The translations under genes and the position numbers were made by a program. A stretch of DNA of 64,000 nt, taken from NCBI RefSeq assembly GCF_007558825.1, contig NZ_VLTK01000006.1:233036-297035 (forward strand), in the 5' to 3' direction. Of this stretch, positions 18,627-27,734 are shown one piece after another. The stretch is from Brevibacterium aurantiacum (lineage in GTDB: Bacteria > Actinomycetota > Actinomycetes > Actinomycetales > Brevibacteriaceae). The notes below the pieces were generated by a model. It was given only the letters and a program-made list of their open reading frames with translations, searched no databases and was not told the origin of the DNA. Positions within the stretch are counted from its first letter, which is position 1; each line of letters opens with the position of its first letter.

Positions 18627-19299
18627 AACCACCCAGAGCACACAGACGCTCGAGGCAACTGACGAGATCAATGCCCTCCGCGTCTCCCCGGCAGCGCACC
18701 TCACCGAGGAGATGGCGACCGCCACCAAGGCGGGCGGGCGGGCCGTGGGCCTGCGCGAACGAGCGTTCACCGTCCAGATCGGTCTCAGATGCACCCCGGG
18801 AACCGCCTCGGCGGATGCCCTCGAGTCCGCACTCGGGATCACGCTGCCCAAACAGGTCGGCGAAGTCACCGGGGACGGGACCGGTCTGCACACGATCTGG
18901 CTGAGCCCCGACGAATTCCTCGCCGTCGATGTCTCGCGCCAGCAGCGTCCGGGCGAGACCCTCGTCGCCGAGGCGGCCCTCGAAGGACTGCCCGGACAGG
19001 CCGTGGATCTGTCCGCGAACCGAACGATCATCGAGCTGACCGGGTCGAAGGCCCGTGAGGTGCTTGAGAAGAGTGTCCGCGCCGATCTCCACCCCCGTGC
19101 CTTCGGCGTGGGCACGGCGCTCGTCACCCAGCTGGGGCCGGTGCCGGTCATCCTGCACCACTCCTCGGAGGGTGAATACCGTGTGTACCCGCGGGCGAGT
19201 TTCGCGGACTTCACCGTCCGCTGGCTGCTCGATGGAATGGCTGAGTTCGTCGCCGACGACGCCAGGGCGCCCGCCGACGATTCCGAGAGCACCGGCTGA
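18619..19299 (+). CDS. soxG: Sarcosine oxidase gamma subunit
   Basis: A 226-residue protein with the SoxG pattern [16 protein letters not shown] and [20 protein letters not shown], related to the GcvT fold. It stabilises the alpha subunit in the heterotetramer. The ATG at 18619 overlaps the soxA stop by eight bases, with GAAGGGAA just upstream as ribosome site. The stop overlaps the next ATG as TGATG. Confidence 0.93.
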   Translation: MAETTQSTQTLEATDEINALRVSPAAHLTEEMATATKAGGRAVGLRERAFTVQIGLRCTPGTASADALESALGITLPKQVGEVTGDGTGLHTIWLSPDEFLAVDVSRQQRPGETLVAEAALEGLPGQAVDLSANRTIIELTGSKAREVLEKSVRADLHPRAFGVGTALVTQLGPVPVILHHSSEGEYRVYPRASFADFTVRWLLDGMAEFVADDARAPADDSESTG

Positions 19300-20711
19300 T
19301 GGCACTCGGCGTTCTCGACCTCTTCTCCATCGGCCTCGGCCCGTCCTCCTCGCACACAGTGGGCCCGATGCGGGCGGCCGTGCGATTCGTCGATGAGCTG
19401 GCTGCTGATGGTCACTTCGCTCGAGTCGAGAAGGTCAGCGTCGGTCTCTTCGGCTCCCTGGCCGCCACGGGAATCGGGCACGGCTCCGATTCCGCGGTCC
19501 TCGCCGGGCTGAGCGGGTGCGAGCCCGAGACTCTCGATCCTGATGCCGTGGGTCCGCTGGTCGCCGAGGTGCGAGAGCAGGGGACGATCAACCTCGGCGG
19601 ACGCAGGACCATCCCCTTCGATCCGGAGGCCGACCTCACGCTGCATCGGCGTGAATCCCTGCCGCAGCATCCCAACGGGATGCGGATGAGCGCCGAGGTG
19701 GACGGGGAGGTCATCGAACGCGAGTACTTCTCCATCGGCGGTGGCTTCGTCGTCACCGCCGATGAGATGGGAGTCGAGTCAGCGGACTCCCGCGACGTCC
19801 TCGATTTCGCCACCGCCGATGAGCTGCTCGAGCAGTGCAGCCGGCATGGGGTGTCCATCGCCGAACTCATGGCCATCAACGAACGCGAACGTCAGGACGA
19901 CGAGCTCCTGCGCAAGCAGCTGCTCGACATCTGGGCGGTCATGCGCGAATGCGTGCACAACGGGTGCACACGCACTGAGACCGAGCTTCCCGGCGGGTTG
20001 AAGGTGCGCAGACGCGCGCCGGAACTGCGGGCGCGGCTCGAGGACGCAGAGTACAGAGCCTCGGGTTCCCTCGATGCGCTTGAATGGGTCAACCTCTACG
20101 CACTTGCCGTCAACGAGGAGAATGCCTCGGGCGGACGCATCGTCACGGCACCGACGAACGGGGCCGCCGGCATCATCCCGGCGGTGCTGCACTACATGGA
20201 TCGCTTCGTCGTCGGCGACGGGGAGGCCGGTGACGATGCTGCGGGTGCCGAGGATGACGGACGAGCCGGCGACGACGCCGTCGTGAAGTTCCTGCTGACC
20301 GCGGGGGCCATCGGGATCCTGTTCAAGCGCAATGCCTCGATCTCCGGGGCTGAGGTCGGCTGTCAGGGCGAGGTCGGCTCCGCCTGTGCGATGGCTGCCG
20401 CAGGTCTGTGCGCCGTGCTCGGCGGCAGTCCCGAGCAGATTGAGAACGCCGCAGAGATCGGACTCGAACACAACCTGGGTCTGACCTGCGACCCCGTCGG
20501 GGGCCTGGTGCAGGTCCCGTGCATCGAGCGCAATGCCATTGCCTCGGTGAAGGCGATCAACGCTGCGAGACTGGCCATGCACGGCGACGGCAGTCACCGG
20601 GTCAGTCTCGACCAGGCGATCGAGACGATGCGCCAGACCGGCGCGGATATGAAGTCGAAGTACAAGGAGACGTCACTCGGCGGACTCGCCGTCAATGTCA
20701 TCGAGTGCTGA
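19299..20711 (+). CDS. sdaA: L-serine ammonia-lyase (iron-sulfur type)
   Basis: A 470-residue single-chain serine dehydratase that deaminates serine to pyruvate. It starts with the family signature [14 protein letters not shown]. Three cysteines at 355, 397 and 408 (GCQGEVGS and [12 protein letters not shown]) have spacing of 42 and 11, the same as the [4Fe-4S] ligands described for the Legionella enzyme. An acidic Gly/Asp-rich insertion (about 307-328) is unusual. Coupled to soxG by TGATG, it drains serine from the sarcosine-GlyA route into central carbon. Confidence 0.96.
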   Translation: MALGVLDLFSIGLGPSSSHTVGPMRAAVRFVDELAADGHFARVEKVSVGLFGSLAATGIGHGSDSAVLAGLSGCEPETLDPDAVGPLVAEVREQGTINLGGRRTIPFDPEADLTLHRRESLPQHPNGMRMSAEVDGEVIEREYFSIGGGFVVTADEMGVESADSRDVLDFATADELLEQCSRHGVSIAELMAINERERQDDELLRKQLLDIWAVMRECVHNGCTRTETELPGGLKVRRRAPELRARLEDAEYRASGSLDALEWVNLYALAVNEENASGGRIVTAPTNGAAGIIPAVLHYMDRFVVGDGEAGDDAAGAEDDGRAGDDAVVKFLLTAGAIGILFKRNASISGAEVGCQGEVGSACAMAAAGLCAVLGGSPEQIENAAEIGLEHNLGLTCDPVGGLVQVPCIERNAIASVKAINAARLAMHGDGSHRVSLDQAIETMRQTGADMKSKYKETSLGGLAVNVIEC

Positions 20712-20806
20712 CGAACGAGCAGACAACCTCGGCGGGTCGAAGTTGACCGTCTGAGCCGAATCACCCAATGATTAGGTACACCCTATCGAGCAAGGAAGCA
20801 GTGGAT

Positions 20807-21661
20807 ATGCAGGACTACATCTTCACCCTGGAATGCGACGAACGACCAGGCATTCTCCATTCCGTCACCGGCGCCCTCCTGACCCACGGCGGTGACATCA
20901 AGGAACTCAAGCAGTTCGACGATCAGTATGCCGAACGTCTGTTCCTCCGCATCGACTTCAGCATCAAGGAAGGCTCGAACGGAGCGATCGACGACCTGCG
21001 TCGGGACTTCGAAACCATCGGCACAGACTTCGATGCGACCTGGCAGCTATGGCCGCAGGGGGAGAAGCGCCGGGTACTCATCATGGTCTCGAAGTTCGAG
21101 CACTGCCTCAACGACCTGCTCTTCCGTTCCCAGATCGGCGAACTGCCCATCGAGATCGCGGCCGTGGTGTCCAACCACCCCGACCACAGGGAGCTCGTCG
21201 AATGGCACCACATCCCGTTCTTCCGCATCCCGGTGACCAAGGAGACCAAGCCCGAGGCGGAGGCGAAGCTGCTCGAACTCGTCGATCGCTTCGAGGTCGA
21301 CCTTGTCGTGCTCGCCCGCTACATGCAGGTGCTCTCCGATGATCTGGCCCGTGAGCTGACGGGGCGGGCGATCAACATCCACCACTCGTTCCTGCCCTCG
21401 TTCAAGGGCGCCAAGCCCTATCACCAGGCCTGGGAGCGGGGAGTCAAGACCGTTGGGGCGACCGCGCACTTCGTCAACAGCGAACTCGACGAGGGGCCGA
21501 TCATCGCCCAGCAGCTCGTCGAGGTCGATCACGCCTTCGGCCCACAGGACCTCGTGGCCGCCGGTCGCGACGCCGAGTGCAAGGCCCTGTCCAATGCCGT
21601 CAAATGGCACTGCGACGGCCGGGTGTTCCTCTCCGGGAAGCGCACAGTCGTCCTGCGGTGA
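20807..21661 (+). CDS. purU: Formyltetrahydrofolate deformylase
   Basis: A 284-residue PurU: an N-terminal ACT domain (DYIFTLECDERPGILHSVTG) and a C-terminal formyl-transferase-fold hydrolase with INIHHSFLPSFKGAKPYHQA and HFVNSELDEGPII. It hydrolyses 10-formyl-THF to formate and THF, regenerating free THF for sarcosine oxidase. The ATG at 20807 has an AAGGAAG upstream; an ATG 39 bases earlier has none. It lies 95 bases after sdaA and completes the one-carbon module. Confidence 0.94.
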   Translation: MQDYIFTLECDERPGILHSVTGALLTHGGDIKELKQFDDQYAERLFLRIDFSIKEGSNGAIDDLRRDFETIGTDFDATWQLWPQGEKRRVLIMVSKFEHCLNDLLFRSQIGELPIEIAAVVSNHPDHRELVEWHHIPFFRIPVTKETKPEAEAKLLELVDRFEVDLVVLARYMQVLSDDLARELTGRAINIHHSFLPSFKGAKPYHQAWERGVKTVGATAHFVNSELDEGPIIAQQLVEVDHAFGPQDLVAAGRDAECKALSNAVKWHCDGRVFLSGKRTVVLR

Positions 21662-21713
21662 GTCAGCGGGGCCGGGTCGCAGCGCCGCTGCGTTGCATCG
21701 CGGGGCGACCTTG

Positions 21714-21773
21714 GCGTCGAGAGCAGACTCTGGGGAGTGTGCTCTCGACGCTGAGCTGTGCCCTCGACGCCAA
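21714..21773. terminator. Nested hairpins between convergent purU and decarboxylase genes
   Basis: GCGTCGAGAGCA (21714-21725) pairs perfectly with TGCTCTCGACGC (21740-21751). An alternative outer pairing joins TTGGCGTCGAG (21711-21721) with CTCGACGCCAA (21763-21773). There is no T run, so this is at best a structure-dependent or bidirectional terminator. Confidence 0.45.
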
Positions 21774-21820
21774 CCTGTACCCTCGGCAGCGGGCATGCTC
21801 CTCACGCTACCGCAGGAGGT

Positions 21821-23425
21821 TCAGTCCGACTCAGCCACGACGTTGAAGGTGTCCATCCTCGAATCCTGGGCTCCGCGGACATAGCCGGAGGGAGCGGCCG
21901 CTGTTGTACGAAGGAAGTCGACCACCTCGGCGCTGAGCACCTCACCAGGCAGAACATTGGGCACGCCGGGAGGGTACGCGGCAAGAGCATCGGCAGAGAC
22001 CTGGCCGACCGCCTCGGCGAAGGGAACCGTCCGGGGTGTCGCGAAGTACGCATCGCTGATCTCCAATCGCTTCTCGCAGCTGCCGGGCAGAACGATGGGA
22101 CGCTCCGGCTCGGACTCAGAGCGCGGCAGTTCCTGCAGCGCGGTCCAGAATCGTTCGACATCGACCGGTGAGGTTGCACCGATGAGCAGGAGCAATGCCG
22201 AGGGCGTCGCCAGCTCGCAGTAGATCCGGTGGTCGCGGATGAGCTGGTACTGGGCATCAGCGCCGGTGATCCCGGCACCGCGGGTGTCGATGACGACCTT
22301 GAACGGATCGTTGGCGATCGCATCATGGCCGCCGAGGATGTCAGGGGTCGCGTCGCGGAACCTCGAGTCGTTCTGAACTCGAGTTCGGATCTCCTCGGCG
22401 GTGGCCAGTGCTTCGTCGATCGCCTCCGGGTGGGTGACGAGATGACGACGTGCCTCGTCGAGGGAGGACAGGAGGATGGCACTGGACGAGGTTGACTGAT
22501 AGGACTTCACGACCCGATCGACCAGGGTCTCGATGCGCTGTGCCTGCCGTCCGTGGCCGAGGTGGACCATCGCGGACTGCGCCAAAGATCCGGCGCCCTT
22601 GTGGGTGCTGGAGACGACAAGATCGGCACCGAGGCGGACCGCATTGACGGGCAGCTTCTGGTGCATGCCGAAGTGGGAGCCCCAGGCCTCATCGACGATG
22701 AGGGGAACATCGTGGCGATGGGCCACCTCGGCGATGGCGCCGATGTCGGCCACAGCGCCGAAGTAGCTGGGGGAGACGAGGTAGACGGCGGCGGACTCCG
22801 GGTACTCGCTCAGGGCGTACTCGACCTGGGCCGGAGTCACACCGTGGGAGGAGCCGAGGCCAGGATCGACGCGACCGTGGATGAAGTGCGGGCGCAGTTC
22901 GGCGTGTGTGACGCCATCGATGACCGAAGAGTGGACGCTGCGCTGGAGGACGAATTCGCGTCCCAAGCCGCGCACAACGGTCGTCGCGATGTGGTTGCCT
23001 CCGGAGGCGCCATTGGTGATGAACCAGGTGCGGGCTGCGCCCCAGGCATCGGCGGCGAGCTGCTGGGCAGCCATGATCGGAGTCACGCGGTCATGATTGA
23101 TCATCCGCCAGTCCTCCTGGTCCACACCGCTGAACAGCATGGGGAAGTCGATGCTCATGCCGGCCTCGCCGACGACCTCGGCCAGTCCCGGTGCATGGTC
23201 GCGGCTGCCCTGGTGGCCGGGCACGTGCAGACGCTGCCAGTCCTCGGCGGCCAAGGAACGCAGCGCCTCGGCATACGGCGCGGTGTATTGGCGAGGGTCG
23301 ATGGCGGTGGCCGCGGTGGGGCGCGAGACTGGTGTTTCGCGGGCGGCTGACGTTGCGTCGTTCGCGGTCGCAGAGGTAGTCGCGGTGTCCGGGTGCAGAT
23401 GAGTTTCGGCGAGCATGAGTCCCAC
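21821..23425 (-). CDS. PLP-dependent Orn/Lys/Arg decarboxylase family protein
   Basis: A 534-residue fold-type I decarboxylase of the short bacterial class, without the N-terminal wing domain. HVPGHQGSRDHAPGL (from residue 67) and NGASGGNHIATTVVRG (from 138) match the family. Asp245 in IVDEAWGSHFG and Lys276 in STHKGAGS are the PLP contacts. The substrate (Arg, Lys or Orn) cannot be read from the sequence. The assigned start is GTG; an ATG three codons later is possible. It is divergent from a LysR gene across a 65-bp gap, the usual arrangement for control by that regulator. Confidence 0.88.
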   Translation of the reverse strand: MGLMLAETHLHPDTATTSATANDATSAARETPVSRPTAATAIDPRQYTAPYAEALRSLAAEDWQRLHVPGHQGSRDHAPGLAEVVGEAGMSIDFPMLFSGVDQEDWRMINHDRVTPIMAAQQLAADAWGAARTWFITNGASGGNHIATTVVRGLGREFVLQRSVHSSVIDGVTHAELRPHFIHGRVDPGLGSSHGVTPAQVEYALSEYPESAAVYLVSPSYFGAVADIGAIAEVAHRHDVPLIVDEAWGSHFGMHQKLPVNAVRLGADLVVSSTHKGAGSLAQSAMVHLGHGRQAQRIETLVDRVVKSYQSTSSSAILLSSLDEARRHLVTHPEAIDEALATAEEIRTRVQNDSRFRDATPDILGGHDAIANDPFKVVIDTRGAGITGADAQYQLIRDHRIYCELATPSALLLLIGATSPVDVERFWTALQELPRSESEPERPIVLPGSCEKRLEISDAYFATPRTVPFAEAVGQVSADALAAYPPGVPNVLPGEVLSAEVVDFLRTTAAAPSGYVRGAQDSRMDTFNVVAESD

Positions 23426-23490
23426 ACTAGGACTCGAAAGCTAGCTAGGATATAGCAAGAAATCGTTCACAGTGGCATAGTCTCTAGGCC

Positions 23491-24405
23491 ATGATGAATC
23501 TGCAGCAGTTTCGGGTGCTCTTAGCGATCAGGGACGAGGGAAGTCTCAACCGGGCCGCCGAGGTGCTCGAACACGGAGTCCCGACCGTGACCCATCACCT
23601 GCGCACCCTCGAATCCCATCTGCGGGTCAAGCTGGTCGACCGGGCGCGGAACGGAACTCGACTGACGCCCTTGGGCGAGTCCTTCGCCGAGGAGATCGAA
23701 CCGGTGCTGGCACGCATCGATCGGGCCGAGCAGCTCGTCACCGCACAACGCGATGCCGGAGTGGTGTCCCTGCGCGTCGGGTCGTTCTCCTCGATCGGCT
23801 CAAGACTGCTCCCGGCCGCAATCGCAGAGCTCCAGCAGCGGACGTCCGTGCGCGTCGAGGTCGTCGAAGCCGAACCCAGCGAGGTCGTGCGGATGCTCCA
23901 CAGCGGTGAGGTCCACGCCGGCCTCATCTACGACATCCCCGAACTGCCTGAATTCGCGGGCCCCGAGCTGCGGCTGCGCACCCTCCTCGACGAGCCCTAC
24001 CGGGTCATGGTCGCCGGCAACGGAGAGCTGGCGGGACACGAGATCCTCGACTTCGCCACGATGGGCGACGTCGACTGGGTGCTCAGCCGAAACGAATCGG
24101 AAGCCTCCGTGCGGGTGCTGCGGCGGATCTCCCGGGGACTGGGATACGAGCTGCGCGAACTCATGCGCAGCGACGACCTCTACATGATCCACGGGCTGGT
24201 GGCCGAAGGTCTCGGATGCGCATTGACCACCGAGGTGGCCGTGGACACCGACTTCGACGTCGTCCTCAGGCCGGCCAAGCAGGATCTGGGTCAGCGTCGG
24301 GTCTCGTTCGTGACCAGACCCGGCCCGAACCCGGCAGCGGTGGGGTGGCTGGGCGAGATCCTGAGTGCGGTGGCCACGCGACTGGAGGCCGCCTCGGCGG
24401 GATGA
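23491..24405 (+). CDS. LysR family transcriptional regulator
   Basis: A 304-residue LysR protein. The N-terminal HTH reads LAIRDEGSLNRAAEVLEHGV followed by PTVTHHLRTLE (residues 11-41), and a type-2 periplasmic-binding-like sensor domain follows (about 90-300). It is divergent from the PLP decarboxylase and probably senses the amino acid or polyamine concerned (inference). The shared gap contains AT-rich TAGCTAGGATATAGC. It ends 28 bases from the convergent IclR gene. Confidence 0.9.
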   Translation: MMNLQQFRVLLAIRDEGSLNRAAEVLEHGVPTVTHHLRTLESHLRVKLVDRARNGTRLTPLGESFAEEIEPVLARIDRAEQLVTAQRDAGVVSLRVGSFSSIGSRLLPAAIAELQQRTSVRVEVVEAEPSEVVRMLHSGEVHAGLIYDIPELPEFAGPELRLRTLLDEPYRVMVAGNGELAGHEILDFATMGDVDWVLSRNESEASVRVLRRISRGLGYELRELMRSDDLYMIHGLVAEGLGCALTTEVAVDTDFDVVLRPAKQDLGQRRVSFVTRPGPNPAAVGWLGEILSAVATRLEAASAG

Positions 24406-24432
24406 GTGGCGGTGTCGGTGCGAGGGCGGTGA

Positions 24433-25323
24433 TCAGGGATCGGCCTGCGTGCCCAGCGCCTCGGCGATGGCTTTGGCCTCGCGACGGAGCAGAGCGACGA
24501 GGCGTTCGACGCGGGAGCCGGTGACGCGGTCGGCGATGCTCGCGATCGACAGGGCCGCGCGAGGGCGGCTGCCGCGGATCCGCAGCGGCACGCCCACGGC
24601 CCACGACCCCTGGGCGAAGAGGCCGGGATTGTGGACGAAACCGTCGACTCGAGCCCGGTCGATGATGTCGCGCAGCTGCGCGACCGAAACCTTGGGATAC
24701 CGTTCGGCGAAGATCTGCGCGTTGGCCTCGAACTGGGCGTCCACCTCGGCGGGGGAGAGTTCGGAGAGAATCGCGAGACTGCCCGCGCCGATGCCCAGCG
24801 GGTGGCGATCGCCCACGGACAGGGCGTTGTTCAGAATCTCACCGAAGCCCTCCTCGCGGCGGGCGCAGATCGAGTAGTTGCCGGTGCGCAGAGTCAGGAA
24901 GGCCGTGTCCCGGCTCAGCTCGGCCAGTCGCAGCAGGCTTGACTCCGACTCTGTGACCAGGGGGTCTACGGATTTCTGGGCGAGCTGACCGAGGATCTGC
25001 GACTGCACGCCGAGGCGGTAGCCGCCCTCCTCGAAGCGTTCGACGTACCCCATGGCGATGAGCGCCTGGAGCATTCGGTGGACGCTGGCCTTGGGGCGGC
25101 CGCTGATCGAGGCGACCTCAGATAGGCTGGCTCCGCTGCTGCGCTCGCCGGCGATGAGTCCGACGAGGTTGAGCAGGGTCAGCGCTCGCTGGATGCTCTG
25201 GGCACCGGTGCCGGGCTCGAGGTCGTCGACGGCGTGGGCGACGTTGAACGACGCGGACCGTCGCAGGATCTTCCCACGCATCTTCATCCGGTGTTCTTCA
25301 TTGGGGTCGGCGCCGTTGTGCAT
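24433..25323 (-). CDS. IclR family transcriptional regulator
   Basis: A 296-residue IclR protein: winged helix with ASLSEVASISGRPKASVHRM (about residues 64-83) and a C-terminal effector domain with GIGAGSLAILSEL and AALSIASIADRVTG. The first 30 residues are basic and poorly conserved, so translation may begin at the internal Met13. The target is unclear; a 25-bp tandem repeat lies just upstream. It is convergent with the LysR gene. Confidence 0.88.
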   Translation of the reverse strand: MHNGADPNEEHRMKMRGKILRRSASFNVAHAVDDLEPGTGAQSIQRALTLLNLVGLIAGERSSGASLSEVASISGRPKASVHRMLQALIAMGYVERFEEGGYRLGVQSQILGQLAQKSVDPLVTESESSLLRLAELSRDTAFLTLRTGNYSICARREEGFGEILNNALSVGDRHPLGIGAGSLAILSELSPAEVDAQFEANAQIFAERYPKVSVAQLRDIIDRARVDGFVHNPGLFAQGSWAVGVPLRIRGSRPRAALSIASIADRVTGSRVERLVALLRREAKAIAEALGTQADP

Positions 25324-25691
25324 GCTTCCATTATGGTCGTCGTACTGCCGCTCACGGTACCCGCCGTATCACTGCCGGTTGACAGGTGCTCGATCACTGC
25401 CGGTTGACGGATACTCGTTGGAGCGGAGGGCCGATCGTGACTGTAGGGCCGATCGTTACCAGGGCACCGTGCCGTCGCTGTCGGTGAATGTTCCGGTCGG
25501 GCCGTCGCTGGGGATGGTTCGATCTTCGATGACACTTGGTCGCGAGTCATCGCTGTGGGTCGACCGCTGTTCGACGCCGCGCTGAGCGTTGGTCAACAGC
25601 CCTGGCCCAGTCACCGAGCTGGGGAGGCCTGGTCAACGGTCTGGGGAGGGCGCACACTGAAGGCACCGCATCCGCTCTGGGAGGAGCAATC
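25324..25691. other. 368-bp intergenic region
   Basis: Between the IclR gene (-) and the RibD-type reductase gene (+). It contains the 25-bp tandem duplication at 25368-25417, two AGGGCCGATCGT words (25427-25453), and otherwise ordinary GC-rich sequence. No coding frame here resembles a known protein. Confidence 0.6.
25368..25417. repeat. 25-bp tandem duplication upstream of iclR
   Basis: Two adjacent 25-base copies (25368-25392 and 25393-25417) begin ATCACTGCCGGTTGAC and agree at 22 of 25 positions. They lie 45 bases upstream of the IclR start and could be paired operator half-sites, but no symmetry is visible in the unit. Confidence 0.65.
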
Positions 25692-26273
25692 ATGAGTGCC
25701 ACATACACCTTCGACGTGTTCTCGAGCCTCGACGGGTTCGCCTCGGTCAGTCCCGACGGTGACTGGGGAGGCTACTGGGGCAAGCAGGGGCCTGAACTCC
25801 TCGCTCACCGACTCGAGCTCTACAGCGGACCCAATCGGCTCGTCCTCGGTGCAACGACATTCCGCGAATTCGCCGCCATGCTCGCAAACACCGAGGATTT
25901 CCCTGATGTTCTCGATCCCTGGGTCAGCGCAATGCGCAATCTGCCGACAACCGTCATCTCAACCTCGCTGAGCGGACCGCTCGACTGGCCGCAGGCCGCC
26001 GTGGCAGACGGTGACGCGCTCGAGGTGGTGGCACAGATGAAAGAGGAGTCTGATGTGCCGATTCGTTCGCACGGAAGTCTGTCGATGAATCGTGCGCTGA
26101 TGGGCGCTGGCCTCGTCGACCGGCTGCAGGTGACGATCTATCCGGTGATCACCGGACGCACCGGAACCCAGCCGATCTTCGCCGGATCGCAGGACTTCGA
26201 TCTCGAACTCCTCGACCGCACGTCGCTGGGAGGCGGCGTCGAGGAGCTCGTCTACCGGCCGACGCTGCACTGA
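25692..26273 (+). CDS. Dihydrofolate reductase family protein (RibD C-terminal type)
   Basis: A 193-residue reductase-fold protein: TFDVFSSLDGFASVSPDGDW at the start, VLGATTFREFAAML, then GSLSMNRALMGAGLVDRLQV, the NADPH-side pattern of RibD-like reductases. True substrates of these stand-alone proteins are mostly unknown. GGGAGGAGC precedes the ATG at 25692. A second member of the family lies at 62022-62567. Confidence 0.87.
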   Translation: MSATYTFDVFSSLDGFASVSPDGDWGGYWGKQGPELLAHRLELYSGPNRLVLGATTFREFAAMLANTEDFPDVLDPWVSAMRNLPTTVISTSLSGPLDWPQAAVADGDALEVVAQMKEESDVPIRSHGSLSMNRALMGAGLVDRLQVTIYPVITGRTGTQPIFAGSQDFDLELLDRTSLGGGVEELVYRPTLH

Positions 26274-26504
26274 CCACGGGCACCGTGGGCGCCGACAGCG
26301 GCGCACCGTGGCCCCGACAATGACGCATCATAGGCGTTGGGCTAAGGCTCGCGGTGGACTGCTGCAGCCGAGCTATCCATGATGTGGAACATCGTCCTGC
26401 CCGGGAACACCCACCTCGGCGAGCGATCGACCTAGAATCGGATCGGCCCCAACCGGGAGCCGACCCCGACTAGCGCAGGTGGTTCCTGCTGCAGCGACGC
26501 GATC

Positions 26505-27335
26505 ATGACGAGGAAAGTGAGTGTGGACAAGGTGGGCACGACGGTCCTTGAACTCAGCGAAGTGACGTTCCGACGTGGGGAGACGAGGATCCTCCACGGC
26601 GTCGATCTGCGCATCGCGCGCGGTGAGCATTGGGTCCTCATCGGCCCCAACGGAGCGGGGAAGTCGACGATTCTCAGCTTCGCCTCGGCGCAGGTCTTTC
26701 CTACCTCCGGGACCGTGGACATCCTCGGCGACCGTATGGGTCGGGTCGAGCTCCAGGCTCTGCGCCGCCACATCGGGCACGTCAATCCGCGCCACCCTCT
26801 GCGCTCGAACCTGTCCGTGCGCGAGGTCGTCCTCACCGGCCTGACCGGCACGATCGAACGCCCCCTGCGCTGGGAACCCAGTCCAAACGAGATCTCGAGA
26901 GCTGATGACCTCATCGCCGAGGTGGGGCTGAGTGCCCGCGCGGACGCGGGGTGGAAAGTGCTGTCCCAGGGAGAGCGGGGCCGAGCGCTGGTCGCTCGAG
27001 CTCTCATCGCCGAGCCGCAGCTCCTCCTCTTCGACGAACCGACCACCGGCCTCGACGTGGCCGCCCGCGAACAGCTGTTGGAGACCATCGATTCGCTGTC
27101 CGTGACCTCGCCGGAGCTCACGACGCTGCTGGTGACCCACCACCTCGAGGAGATCCCGGAGTCCACGTCCCACGCGATGCTGATCTCCCACGGGCGGCTC
27201 ACCGCTGCAGGTGAGATCGCCGAGGTGCTCAGCACCGACCAGGTCAGCGCGGCCTTCGAGCACCCGATCGACGTCGGTTTCGCCGACGGACGCTGGTCGG
27301 CTCGGGCGATCAGGCAACGAGTCGCGGCAGTCTGA
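26505..27335 (+). CDS. ABC transporter ATP-binding protein (orphan)
   Basis: A 276-residue ATPase with Walker A GPNGAGKST (residues 48-56), signature LSQGERGRALVARAL from 153, and Walker B LLLFDEPTTGLD with Asp177/Glu178, then an H-loop in VTHHLEEIP. It resembles ModF/YlmA-type single ABC ATPases. No permease or binding protein gene is next to it, so the partner is unknown. The start is uncertain: ATG at 26505, or GTG codons at 26517 or 26523 behind GAGGAAA. Confidence 0.9.
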   Translation: MTRKVSVDKVGTTVLELSEVTFRRGETRILHGVDLRIARGEHWVLIGPNGAGKSTILSFASAQVFPTSGTVDILGDRMGRVELQALRRHIGHVNPRHPLRSNLSVREVVLTGLTGTIERPLRWEPSPNEISRADDLIAEVGLSARADAGWKVLSQGERGRALVARALIAEPQLLLFDEPTTGLDVAAREQLLETIDSLSVTSPELTTLLVTHHLEEIPESTSHAMLISHGRLTAAGEIAEVLSTDQVSAAFEHPIDVGFADGRWSARAIRQRVAAV

Positions 27336-27338
27336 GCG

Positions 27339-27440
27339 TCATGCCTGCTTCGTAAGCAGCTCGACCAGGCCATCGGCGATGGCAGACATTCCTGCCTCAT
27401 CCGGGTGGAAGGAACCGGCGATCTTCATGGTCCGCGTCAT
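27339..27440 (-). pseudogene. C-terminal remnant of an SGNH/GDSL-type esterase
   Basis: A 33-codon frame reads FHPDEAGMSAIADGLVELL near its end. This matches the final block of SGNH hydrolases, where an Asp/His pair in a D..HPN..G context completes the catalytic triad. The catalytic serine block and the rest of the enzyme are absent: a stop lies shortly upstream in frame. It sits directly after the ABC ATPase on the opposite strand. Likely a leftover of gene loss, although a short peptide gene cannot be excluded. Confidence 0.4.
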
Positions 27441-27474
27441 TGCGCGCTCACATCGCGCCGCCTAATCTTGAGAC

Positions 27475-27651
27475 ATGAAGATGAGTACCGTATGGAGCAT
27501 CGTCGGCGCGATCATTGCGATCATCATCGCGTGGTGGGTCGTCAACGTCGCGTTCTCAATCGCATGGTTCCTTGTCAAAGCGCTCATCACCGTCATCGTC
27601 GCGGTCGCCATCTTCTACCTGATCAAAGCATCCCTGAAGTCCAAGGACTGA
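27475..27651 (+). CDS. Small one- or two-helix membrane protein, 58 residues
   Basis: The frame starts MKMSTVWSIVGAIIAIIIAW and ends SLKSKD, with two hydrophobic stretches (about residues 7-28 and 29-50) around a short hinge. The composition (Ile/Val/Ala/Trp) and lysine-rich end fit a real small membrane protein with a cytoplasmic tail. The ribosome site is weak (TTGAG). Function is unknown; it may or may not belong to the upstream ABC ATPase. Confidence 0.65.
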   Translation: MKMSTVWSIVGAIIAIIIAWWVVNVAFSIAWFLVKALITVIVAVAIFYLIKASLKSKD

Positions 27652-27707
27652 CACCGCTGACAACTGGCTGATCAAGCATGAGCGTCCGCCCAGTTCAGTT
27701 GTCGGTG
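27652..27707. terminator. Hairpin between convergent genes
   Basis: GACAACTG (27659-27666) pairs with CAGTTGTC (27696-27703), and CACC (27652-27655) with GGTG (27704-27707). No T run follows. It may act as a weak two-way terminator between the 58-residue gene and the dehydratase gene. Confidence 0.35.
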
Positions 27708-27734
27708 GCCGGACGCAACGACCCGCACCGGAAG

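Noticed and set aside
26505..27651. Complete ABC transporter made of the ATPase and the 58-residue protein
   Set aside because: The small protein is far too short for a permease, and 139 bases plus a remnant separate the genes.
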